A stretch of 9,729 nt of DNA from Actinomycetota bacterium (GTDB taxonomy: Bacteria; Actinomycetota; Thermoleophilia; Solirubrobacterales; Solirubrobacteraceae): assembly GCA_005788585.1 (NCBI GenBank), contig SYBY01000096.1, forward strand, positions 1 to 9,729. The letters are read 5' to 3'. This document shows, in pieces, positions 1 through 5,793 of the stretch (position 1 is the first letter of the stretch; the number at the start of each line of letters is the position of its first letter). Under the pieces are notes generated by a model. The model searched no databases. It saw only the letters and a list, made by a program, of their open reading frames with translations, and had not been told where the DNA came from. The position numbers and the translations under genes are program-made.

Positions 1-1
1 G

Positions 2-1567
2 GCCGAGAAGGAGCTGGGGCGCCTGGAGCGTTCCGGCGAGTCCTCGGGCGAGGCGCAGACGATCCGCACGTACCTCGACTGGATGGTCGACGTGCCGTGG
101 AGCGAGCGCTCCGAGGAGTCGCTCGACCCGGTCGCCGCGCGCGAGGTGCTCGACGCCGACCACGCGGGCCTGGAGGACGTCAAGGACCACATCGTCGAGT
201 ACATCGCGGTCAAGAAGCTGCGCCAGGAGCGCGAGATGAAGGCGGACCGCCGGGCGGGAGCGATCCTGACCCTCATCGGCCCTCCGGGCACCGGCAAGCC
301 CTCGATCGGCGAGTCGATCGCCCGTGCGGCCGGGCGCGCGGGCGTCCGCCTCCGCCTGGGCGGCGGCGGTGACGAGGGTGAGGTCCGCGGCCACCGCCGC
401 ACGTACATCGGCGCCCTCCCCGGGCGGCTGGTGCGCGCGCTGCGCGACGCCAAGACGATGAACCCGGTGATCCTGCTCGACGAGGTCGACAAGGTCGGCG
501 CGGACTGGCGCGGGGACCCCTCCGCGGCGCTGCTCGAGGTCCTCGACCCCGCGCAGAACCACAGCTTCCGCGACCACTACCTCGACGTCGAGCTCGACCT
601 CTCCGACGTGATGTTCATCGCGACGGCGAATCAGTTCGAGACGATCCCCGGCCCGCTGCTGGACCGCATGGAGGTCATCCGCTTCGACGGCTACACGGTG
701 GCCGAGAAGGTGGCGATCGCCCGCGACTACCTGTGGCCGCGCCAGCTGGAGCGCAACGGGCTGCGCGACGACGAGGTGGAGGTCTCCGACGAGCTCCTGC
801 GCACCGTCGTGAGCGAGTACACCCGCGAGGCGGGCGTGCGCAACCTCGAGCGTGAGCTCGGGACCGTGCTGCGCAAGACGGCGACGAAGATCGCCAGCGG
901 CACGGCGCAGGCCCCGGTGACCGTCGACCTGGACCTCGTCCGCGACGCCCTGGGCCGCCAGAAGGTGTTCCAGGAGGCGGCGGCGCGCACCGCGCTGCCT
1001 GGCGTGGCGACCGGCCTGTCGGTGACGGGCACGGGCGGCGACGTCCTCTTCATCGAGGCCAACGCGACGAACGGCACCGGCAAGCTCACCCTGACCGGCC
1101 AGCTCGGCGACGTCATGAAGGAGTCGGCGAAGATCGCCCAGACCTACGTGCACGCGCACGCGGAGGACCTGGGCATCGACCCCGACCTGTTCAAGGAGCG
1201 CGACCTGCACGTCCACGTGCCGGCGGGCGCGATCCCGAAGGACGGCCAGAGCGCGGGCATCACGATGACCACCGCGGTGGCGTCGCTGCTCACCGGCCGG
1301 GCGGTCAAGCACACGGTCGGCATGACCGGCGAGGTCACGCTGCAGGGCCGCGTGCTGCCGCTCGGCGGCCTGAAGCAGAAGGTGCTCGCCGCGCACGCCG
1401 CGGGGCTCACCGACGTGATCCTGCCCGAGCGCAACCGGGCCGACCTCGACGACGTCCCCGAGGACGTCCGCGAGGCGATGACGTTCCACCCGGTGATCAC
1501 CGTCGGCGAGGTCCTGGAGCTGGCCCTTGAGCCTGCCCCCGCAGGCCAGTCGGCACTCGCCTCCTAG
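2..1567 (+). CDS. lon: ATP-dependent protease Lon, 5' end outside window
   Basis: This is the C-terminal 521 residues of Lon, the soluble AAA+ serine protease that unfolds and degrades misfolded and regulatory proteins. The reading frame is open from base 2, so the true start lies upstream. By comparison with E. coli Lon about 260 N-terminal residues are missing. Numbering from the first visible codon, the end of the substrate-binding domain (YLDWMVDVPW) is followed by Walker A at 93-101, Walker B ILLDEVD at 157-163, sensor 1 (FIATAN), the arginine finger (LLDRME) and sensor 2 (REAGVRNLER). The protease domain carries the catalytic Ser at 417 (KDGQSAG) and Lys at 458 (GGLKQK). Two oddities stand out. 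Walker A reads GPPGTGKPS, with proline where Lon has threonine, and the serine motif has Gln where Pro is usual. The family assignment is certain; whether the ATPase works is not. A strong hairpin follows the stop. Confidence 0.97.
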   Translation, partial: AEKELGRLERSGESSGEAQTIRTYLDWMVDVPWSERSEESLDPVAAREVLDADHAGLEDVKDHIVEYIAVKKLRQEREMKADRRAGAILTLIGPPGTGKPSIGESIARAAGRAGVRLRLGGGGDEGEVRGHRRTYIGALPGRLVRALRDAKTMNPVILLDEVDKVGADWRGDPSAALLEVLDPAQNHSFRDHYLDVELDLSDVMFIATANQFETIPGPLLDRMEVIRFDGYTVAEKVAIARDYLWPRQLERNGLRDDEVEVSDELLRTVVSEYTREAGVRNLERELGTVLRKTATKIASGTAQAPVTVDLDLVRDALGRQKVFQEAAARTALPGVATGLSVTGTGGDVLFIEANATNGTGKLTLTGQLGDVMKESAKIAQTYVHAHAEDLGIDPDLFKERDLHVHVPAGAIPKDGQSAGITMTTAVASLLTGRAVKHTVGMTGEVTLQGRVLPLGGLKQKVLAAHAAGLTDVILPERNRADLDDVPEDVREAMTFHPVITVGEVLELALEPAPAGQSALAS

Positions 1568-1575
1568 CCGGACCC

Positions 1576-1609
1576 GGCGCGCTGCCGCTGAGCACAGCGG
1601 CGGCGCGCC
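1576..1609 (+). terminator. Strong hairpin after lon, likely terminator
   Basis: Arms at 1576-1590 and 1595-1609 pair over 15 bp, with a single G-U pair, around the 4-base loop AGCA. The hairpin starts nine bases after the lon stop codon. There is no T-run behind it, which is common for terminators in high-GC actinobacteria. It probably ends the lon transcript. It also lies in the leader of the next gene, and its right arm could instead pair with 1626-1635. Confidence 0.75.
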
Positions 1610-1679
1610 CGCTTGTGAACGCAGACGCGCCGCCGTCGCAAGTCCCTGGAGACACCTCGACTCCCCAGGAGATGCACGT

Positions 1680-2507
1680 ATGGACCTGCGACACCGACTC
1701 CTCGCGATCGCCGCGGCGACGCTCACCATCCCGGTGCTGACCGCCGGCACCGCGACCGCCGCCGACCAGTTCGCGGCCGTCACCGACGGCACCAAGATCG
1801 TCCGCTTCACGTCTGATGACCCCAACGCGACGAAGGCGGTGAACGTCCGCGGGCTCCAGCCCAACGAGACGCTCGTCGGCCTCGACATCCGCCCGGCGAA
1901 CGGCAAGCTCGTCGGCCTCGGCAGCACCGGGCGCATCTACGACGTCAGCTCGTTCACCGGCCAGGTGCGCCCGCTCGGCGAGCCGTTCACCCCGACGCTC
2001 GACGGCGAGTCGTTCGGCTTCGACTTCAACCCGACGGTCGACCGCATCCGCATCACCTCGGACGCGAACCAGAACCTGCGGCTCGTCCCGGACACCGGGC
2101 AGGTCGCCTTCCAGGACGGCACGCTGACCTACGGCCCCGGCGACATCAACGCGGGCCGCGACCCGCTGATCGTGGGCTCGGCCTACACGAACCCGGACAC
2201 CGACCCGGCGACCGGCACGGCGCTCTACAACCTCGACGCCGCGCGCGACAGCCTCATCCTCCAGGACCCGCCGAACGCCGGTGGCCTGAAGACCGTCGGC
2301 GCCCTCGGGGTGAACATCGGCGCGGACGCGGGCTTCGACATCGGCGCGTCGGGCGTCGCGTACGCCGCGGTCGTCCCGCGGGGCGCGAAGGGCTCGGTGC
2401 TCTACACCGTGAACCTGCAGACCGGGGCGAGCACGCGGGTGAAGCGGATCGGCCCGATCTCGGTCGGCCGGATCGAGGCGCTCGCGGTGATCGGTACGAC
2501 GCCGTAG
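1680..2507 (+). CDS. Secreted DUF4394 domain protein
   Basis: This is a 275-residue exported protein of the DUF4394 family, whose biochemical function is unknown. I chose the ATG at 1680 because AGGAG at 1667-1671 sits eight bases upstream and because it begins a clean signal peptide: MDLRHR, a hydrophobic stretch, then ATA|ADQ with predicted cleavage after residue 27. An upstream in-frame start at 1527 would overlap lon and is not credible. The mature part has the family's hallmarks: an opening AAVTDGTKIVRF, then LVGLDIRPANGKLVGLG, the signature FGFDFNPTVDRIRITSD followed by QNLRLVPDTG, then AYTNPDTDP and LYNLDAARDSL. These YVTN/NHL-like blade repeats suggest a beta-propeller. There is no anchor or sortase motif, so it is probably released outside the membrane. 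It is flanked by two hairpins, suggesting a monocistronic unit. The family call is firm; the role is unknown. Confidence 0.93.
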   Translation: MDLRHRLLAIAAATLTIPVLTAGTATAADQFAAVTDGTKIVRFTSDDPNATKAVNVRGLQPNETLVGLDIRPANGKLVGLGSTGRIYDVSSFTGQVRPLGEPFTPTLDGESFGFDFNPTVDRIRITSDANQNLRLVPDTGQVAFQDGTLTYGPGDINAGRDPLIVGSAYTNPDTDPATGTALYNLDAARDSLILQDPPNAGGLKTVGALGVNIGADAGFDIGASGVAYAAVVPRGAKGSVLYTVNLQTGASTRVKRIGPISVGRIEALAVIGTTP

Positions 2508-2525
2508 CGTCTGCGCGCCCGCGCG

Positions 2526-2552
2526 GTGCCCCGACCGCATCGGTCGGGGCAC
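2526..2552 (+). terminator. Perfect 11-bp hairpin terminator
   Basis: The arms GTGCCCCGACC (2526-2536) and GGTCGGGGCAC (2542-2552) are perfectly complementary around the 5-base loop GCATC. Flanking CCCGC and GCGGG can extend the stem after a small bulge. It lies 18 bases after the DUF4394 stop, with no T-run. It is the likely terminator of that gene and separates it from the sugar dehydrogenase. Confidence 0.8.
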
Positions 2553-2561
2553 GCGGGTGTC

Positions 2562-2567
2562 TACCGT
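2562..2567 (+). promoter_or_regulatory. Possible -10 element for a leaderless transcript
   Basis: TACCGT fits the loose actinobacterial -10 pattern TAnnnT and lies 10 bases before the ATG at 2578. If used, transcription would begin at or next to GTG 2575/ATG 2578 and the mRNA would be leaderless. That would explain why no ribosome binding site is visible there. No convincing -35 is seen, so this is a weak call. Confidence 0.25.
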
Positions 2568-2577
2568 TAGTGACGTG

Positions 2578-3738
2578 ATGAGCCTCCTCGGTCCTGTCCT
2601 CGCCGCCGTGGCATCGGCCACTGGCACGCCCGCCCCGCAGCCGGCGACGGCGGAGCCCGCAGCGGCGCCCCGGCTGCAGTCGGTCGGGACGTTCGAGCAG
2701 CCGCTGCACGTCGACGCGCCCCCTGGCGATCGCTCGCGGGTGTTCGTCGTCGAGCAGGGCGGGAAGATCCGGATCATCAAGGGCGGGCGCCGGCTGGAGC
2801 AGCCGTTCCTCGACGTGTCGGGACGGATCACCGCCGGCGGTGAGCAGGGGCTCCTCGGCCTGGCGTTCGCGCCGGACTACGCCCAGAGCCGCCGCTTCTA
2901 CGTGCACTACAGCGCGGAGGAGGACGGGGGCACGCGGATCGTCGAGTACCGCGCGTCGGCGTCGAACCCCGACGTGGCCGACGCGGGCTCCGCGCGGCTG
3001 GTGCTCCAGCAGGACCAGCCCGAGGCCAACCACAATGGCGGGCCGCTGCGCTTCGGTCCCGACGGCATGCTGTACATCGGCCTGGGCGACGGGGGAGGCG
3101 GTGGCGACCAGCACGGCCGCCGCGGCAACGGCCAGTCGCTGAGCACGAAGCTCGGCAAGATCCTGCGCATCGATCCGCGGCAGAACGGGTCGCGGCCGTA
3201 CTCCATCCCGTCGGGCAACCCGTTCCGCACGCGTTCCGGCGCGGCGCCCGAGATCTACGCGTACGGCCTGCGCAATCCGTGGCGGATGGCGTTCGACCCG
3301 GCGACGGGCGACCTGGCGATCGCCGATGTCGGGCAGAACGAGATCGAGGAGATCAACTTCACGCGCCGCAACCGGGCGCGCGGTGCGAACTTCGGCTGGC
3401 GGCCCTTCGAGGGGCGTCAGCGCTTCGCCTCCGGCGAGTCGGCGCCCGGTCACGTTCCGCCCGTGCTGCAGAAGAGCCACGCCGACGGCTGGTGCTCGAT
3501 CACGGGCGGCGTGTTCATCCGCGACCGCGCCCTCGGCTCGGCGCTTCAAGGCCGGTACGTCTACGGCGACTTCTGCGTCGGGCAGGTGCGGGTCGCGAAG
3601 CTGCGCCCCGGCCGGGCGACGAACGACCGGTCGCTGGGCGTGCGGCGGGTGGAGAATCTGTCGGGCTTCGGCACCGACGGGCAGAACCGCGTGTATGTGA
3701 CGTCGCTCGCGGGGCCGGTCTACCGGCTCACGCGCTGA
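2578..3738 (+). CDS. Exported PQQ-type sugar/aldose dehydrogenase (Glc/Sorbosone DH family)
   Basis: This 386-residue protein belongs to the Glucose/Sorbosone dehydrogenase family (six-bladed propeller; relatives include soluble quinoprotein glucose dehydrogenase, YliI and HIPL proteins). Members oxidise aldose sugars with PQQ in the periplasm or outside the cell. Family motifs in order: VFVVEQGGKIRI (55-66), GGEQGLLGLAFAPDY (87-101), the catalytic-His motif NHNGGPLRFGPDG (151-163), the loop GLGDGGGGGD (168-177), KILRIDP (194-200), the PQQ-contacting Arg in YGLRNPWRMAFDP (229-241) and NFGW (271-274). Cys306 (GWCSITGG) and Cys333 (GDFCVGQ) lie where HIPL-type members form a disulphide, supporting export. 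The start is uncertain: ATG 2578 or in-frame GTG at 2557 or 2575. None has a good ribosome site, and the short hydrophobic N-terminus (LLGPVLAAVASA) lacks the usual positive charge. The substrate cannot be told. Its last 11 bases overlap the end of the convergent GGDEF gene. Confidence 0.92.
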   Translation: MSLLGPVLAAVASATGTPAPQPATAEPAAAPRLQSVGTFEQPLHVDAPPGDRSRVFVVEQGGKIRIIKGGRRLEQPFLDVSGRITAGGEQGLLGLAFAPDYAQSRRFYVHYSAEEDGGTRIVEYRASASNPDVADAGSARLVLQQDQPEANHNGGPLRFGPDGMLYIGLGDGGGGGDQHGRRGNGQSLSTKLGKILRIDPRQNGSRPYSIPSGNPFRTRSGAAPEIYAYGLRNPWRMAFDPATGDLAIADVGQNEIEEINFTRRNRARGANFGWRPFEGRQRFASGESAPGHVPPVLQKSHADGWCSITGGVFIRDRALGSALQGRYVYGDFCVGQVRVAKLRPGRATNDRSLGVRRVENLSGFGTDGQNRVYVTSLAGPVYRLTR

Positions 3739-4711
3739 CGCCGCGCTTGGCGACGTACATCGCCTGATCGGCGCGCTCCAGCGCCGACCCGACGTCGTCG
3801 GTCGTCTCCGCGAGGGTGAACCCGAGGCTCGCCGACGCGCACCGTCCGCCGGGCAGCGGGATGGAGGCGAGCGCATCACGGACCCGGGTGATGACGACGT
3901 CCGCCGTGGCGGCGTCCGTGACCTCGGCGACCACGGCGAACTCGTCGGGGCCGAGGCGCGCGACGGTGTCCTCGGCCCGCAGCGCATCCGTCAGCCGGCT
4001 GGCGACCTCGACGAGGACCCCGTCACCGACGTCGTGGCCGAGGGTGTCGTTGATGGTCTTGAACGCGTCGAGGTCGGCGACGGCGACGAGGATCTCCCCG
4101 CCGTGGCGCAGCCGGCGCGCGAACGCCTGGGCGAGGCGGTCGCAGAGCACCAGGCGGTTGGCGACGCCGGTCAGCCCGTCGTGCGACGCGGCGTGCCCGA
4201 GCTCGTGCGCGAGCGACGCCAGTTCCAGGTGGGAACCGGCCTGCTGGGCGAGGTCCTCGAGCCGCGCGAGCTGCGGGTCGGTCAGGTCGCCGGGGATCTC
4301 GTCCCAGGTGCAGAGCGTGCCGACCACCACGCCGTCGGAGGTGCGCAGCGGCAGCGACGCGTAGAACCGCACCGGCGCGTCGCCGCGGATGAAGGAGGAG
4401 TAGCCGAAGCGCTCGTCGCGCGTGGCGTCGGCGCAGACGATCCGCTGCTCGCCGTCGATGACGCGCAGGCACATCGCGTCCTCGCGCGGATGGGGGCCCA
4501 GCGGCGCGCCCGCGGCGGCGACCCGGTGCTGTGCGACGTCGTCGAAGATGTGGACGCCCGCGCAGCTCGCGCCCGCGACGTACGCGGCCACGCGAGCGAC
4601 GCCGCTCAGCGCGGGATCGCCGGCACGCGACAGCACGCCGAGGCGGGTCAGGGCGTCCTGACGACGCCGGGTGAGGGCGGGATCAGCGGGCACGTCCCGG
4701 GAGAACGGCAC
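3728..4711 (-). CDS. GAF-GGDEF protein with degenerate GPDEF motif
   Basis: This is a 327-residue cytoplasmic signalling protein with an N-terminal GAF sensor domain (about 20-160; conserved EDAMC at 78-81 and RFYASLPLRT at 115-124) and a C-terminal GGDEF domain (about 170-327). GGDEF enzymes join two GTP into cyclic di-GMP. The substrate-site residues Asp213, Asn221 and Asp230 (DLDAFKTINDTLGHDVGD) are present, as is the entry motif HDGLTGVANR. The signature itself reads RLGPDEF (252-258), with Pro255 replacing the second Gly. The product-binding inhibitory site RxxD is intact as RAED (245-248), five residues upstream. It could be a weak cyclase or a c-di-GMP receptor. The start is GTG, placed 24 bases after the DoxX-like gene on the same strand, so it is probably the third gene of the TetR operon. 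No transmembrane segment is seen. Its stop lies inside the convergent dehydrogenase gene. Confidence 0.93.
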   Translation of the reverse strand: MPFSRDVPADPALTRRRQDALTRLGVLSRAGDPALSGVARVAAYVAGASCAGVHIFDDVAQHRVAAAGAPLGPHPREDAMCLRVIDGEQRIVCADATRDERFGYSSFIRGDAPVRFYASLPLRTSDGVVVGTLCTWDEIPGDLTDPQLARLEDLAQQAGSHLELASLAHELGHAASHDGLTGVANRLVLCDRLAQAFARRLRHGGEILVAVADLDAFKTINDTLGHDVGDGVLVEVASRLTDALRAEDTVARLGPDEFAVVAEVTDAATADVVITRVRDALASIPLPGGRCASASLGFTLAETTDDVGSALERADQAMYVAKRGVSA

Positions 4712-4715
4712 GTGC

Positions 4716-4735
4716 CCGCCGGAGTTGAGCGGCGG
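4716..4735 (-). promoter_or_regulatory. Hairpin between DoxX-like gene and GGDEF gene
   Basis: Complementary 6-base arms CCGCCG/CGGCGG (4716-4721 and 4730-4735) enclose an 8-base loop and fill almost the whole 24-base gap. In the minus-strand message the downstream arm (GGCGG) ends just before the GTG start of the GGDEF gene and covers the only purine-rich stretch that could bind a ribosome. It may dampen translation of the GGDEF gene or cause partial termination. This is inference from a short GC-only stem. Confidence 0.35.
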
Positions 4736-5119
4736 TTAGGACGCCTGTCCACTCACCGCGGGCGCCGTCTCGCCCTGGCGCGCAACCCTCCACGCCCAGA
4801 TGATGAGCGGGAACTGCAGGGGCAGGCGCGCCCAGAGGGCGGCCTCAGGGATGTCCGGGTAGTCGTCGGGGTTCAGCGCCATGTGCACGTTCGCGGGGTA
4901 CACGCCGACCAGCGTGGCCACGAGCAGCAGGCCGCCGAAGCGTCGCGTCTTCGGGTGCAGCACGGCGAGCCCGCCGACGGCCTCCGCCACGCCGCTGGCG
5001 TAGACGAGTTCGCGGTGGGCCGGCAGGTAGTCGGGCATGATCGCCTCGTACCACTTGGGCTTCAGGAAGTGCAGCGCCCCCGCGGTGATCAAGATGAAGC
5101 CGAGGATCCGGGCGCTCAT
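4736..5119 (-). CDS. DoxX-like small membrane protein
   Basis: This is a 127-residue membrane protein of the DoxX/DoxD-like superfamily, with four predicted membrane segments at about 4-19, 38-54, 62-78 and 98-112. Recognisable family features are GFILITAGALHFLKP near the N-terminus, YASGVAEAVGGLAVL around the second helix, VGVYPANVHMALNP after the third, and the closing RLPLQFPLIIWAW. Family members are linked to quinone or thiol redox and stress responses, but the role of most small members is not established. The ATG at 5117-5119 overlaps the TetR stop codon (TCAT on the plus strand, ATGA on the coding strand), so the two are translationally coupled. The frame stays open further upstream to 5431, but that part overlaps the TetR gene and is antisense-like filler. 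TetR pairing suggests induction by a toxic compound. The C-terminal tail after residue 115 is polar and cytoplasmic or disordered. Confidence 0.87.
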   Translation of the reverse strand: MSARILGFILITAGALHFLKPKWYEAIMPDYLPAHRELVYASGVAEAVGGLAVLHPKTRRFGGLLLVATLVGVYPANVHMALNPDDYPDIPEAALWARLPLQFPLIIWAWRVARQGETAPAVSGQAS

Positions 5120-5691
5120 CGGGCACGCATCCCTGCGAAGGCGACCTCGACGTAGCGGCGCCAGGAAAAGTCCGGGCGCGTGTTCTCCATGTCGGCGATG
5201 TACGCCAGTGAGCACATGAGCATGGAGACATCTTCCACGGTTGCGTCTGCGCGCAGCTGTCCCGTGGCCCGCCCCTCCTCGAGCAGGCGTGTGGTCGCGA
5301 CACGCAGCCGGGTCTCCTGTTCGGCCATCACCCCGAGGATCTCCCGTGATCCGGCGACGGCGGCGGCGAGCCCGCGGTCGCTCGCGCAGCGCTCGCCGCA
5401 GATCGTCGCGAGTGAGATGAAGCGGTCCCACGGCTCGCCCTCGGCGTCCACGGCGGCCTCGGCGAGGTCGGCGATGCGCGAGAAGTGATCGCGCACGAGC
5501 GCCTCCACGAGCGCCTCCTTCGTGGGGAAGTGGCGATAGACCGTGCCGACGCCGACCCCGGCGCGCCTGGCGATGTCGGGCATCTGCGCGTCCTCGCCCT
5601 CGGCGGCGAACTCGGCGCGCGCGGCCTCGATGACCTTCTCGCGGTTGCGGCGCGCGTCGGCGCGCATGGGCTTCTCGGTGGTGGCTGTCAC
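5116..5691 (-). CDS. TetR-family transcriptional regulator
   Basis: This 191-residue DNA-binding repressor has the TetR N-terminal domain at about 12-60. It begins RRNREKVIEAARAEFAAEG, and the helix-turn-helix QMPDIARRAGVGVGTVYRHF (36-55) is followed by PTKEALVEALV. The rest is the variable, helical ligand-binding and dimer domain, including a TetR_C-like stretch, so the inducer cannot be read from sequence. The start is GTG at 5689-5691, with GGGGAG (5696-5701 on the complementary strand) four bases upstream. An internal ATG at 5665-5667 would remove only the disordered MTATTEKP tail. It diverges from a DHA2-type exporter across 102 bases containing a strong palindrome, and it heads an operon with the DoxX-like and GGDEF genes. 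The expected job is repression of the exporter and probably of its own operon. Confidence 0.93.
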   Translation of the reverse strand: MTATTEKPMRADARRNREKVIEAARAEFAAEGEDAQMPDIARRAGVGVGTVYRHFPTKEALVEALVRDHFSRIADLAEAAVDAEGEPWDRFISLATICGERCASDRGLAAAVAGSREILGVMAEQETRLRVATTRLLEEGRATGQLRADATVEDVSMLMCSLAYIADMENTRPDFSWRRYVEVAFAGMRAR

Positions 5692-5711
5692 GTCTCTCCC
5701 CGTGCGTGAGC

Positions 5712-5741
5712 TTGCAAGCGGAATCCGGTTTCCGTTATCGT
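5712..5741 (+). promoter_or_regulatory. Predicted promoter of the MFS exporter
   Basis: A -35-like TTGCAA (5712-5717) and a -10-like TATCGT (5736-5741) are separated by 18 bases, each matching four of six consensus positions. This places transcription start about 45 bases before the exporter ATG, leaving room for its GGAG ribosome site (5783-5786). The spacer is almost entirely filled by the 16-bp palindrome at 5719-5734. Confidence 0.45.
5719..5734. promoter_or_regulatory. Candidate TetR operator (16-bp palindrome)
   Basis: CGGAATCCGGTTTCCG is a 16-bp inverted repeat whose only asymmetry is one base pair in each half, at positions 6 and 11. It is centred between the TetR and exporter genes and lies between the predicted -35 and -10 of the exporter, the classic position for TetR-family repression. 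A second, shorter element GCTTGCAAGC (5710-5719), a perfect 10-bp palindrome, abuts it on the TetR side. TCCGTT (5731-5736) recurs inverted as AACGGA (5756-5761). Binding by the adjacent TetR protein is inferred. Confidence 0.55.
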
Positions 5742-5793
5742 GCCGCCGAACCCGAAACGGACTTCTCCTTCCACTTTATACCGGAGCCTCACC

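Noticed and set aside
1527..1679. N-terminal extension of the DUF4394 protein from ATG 1527
   Set aside because: It would overlap lon, cross the terminator hairpin and bury the signal peptide. A good ribosome site precedes ATG 1680.
1497..2831. A 444-codon minus-strand frame opposite the DUF4394 gene
   Set aside because: It spans two strong hairpins and lies antisense to real genes. Its composition is Arg/Val/Ala shadow sequence.
2254..3987. A 577-codon open frame on the minus strand
   Set aside because: It is antisense to the DUF4394 and sugar dehydrogenase genes, both supported by family motifs. Its product is Arg-rich and unstructured with no recognisable domain.
5120..5431. N-terminal extension of the DoxX-like protein
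   Set aside because: It lies within the TetR gene in another frame and lacks membrane-family character. The ATG at 5117-5119 in the ATGA overlap begins the recognisable family sequence.
5771..5782. AT-rich CACTTTATACC as a -10 element for the exporter
   Set aside because: Transcription would start beyond the GGAG ribosome site, leaving it out of the message. The upstream TTGCAA/TATCGT pair fits better.
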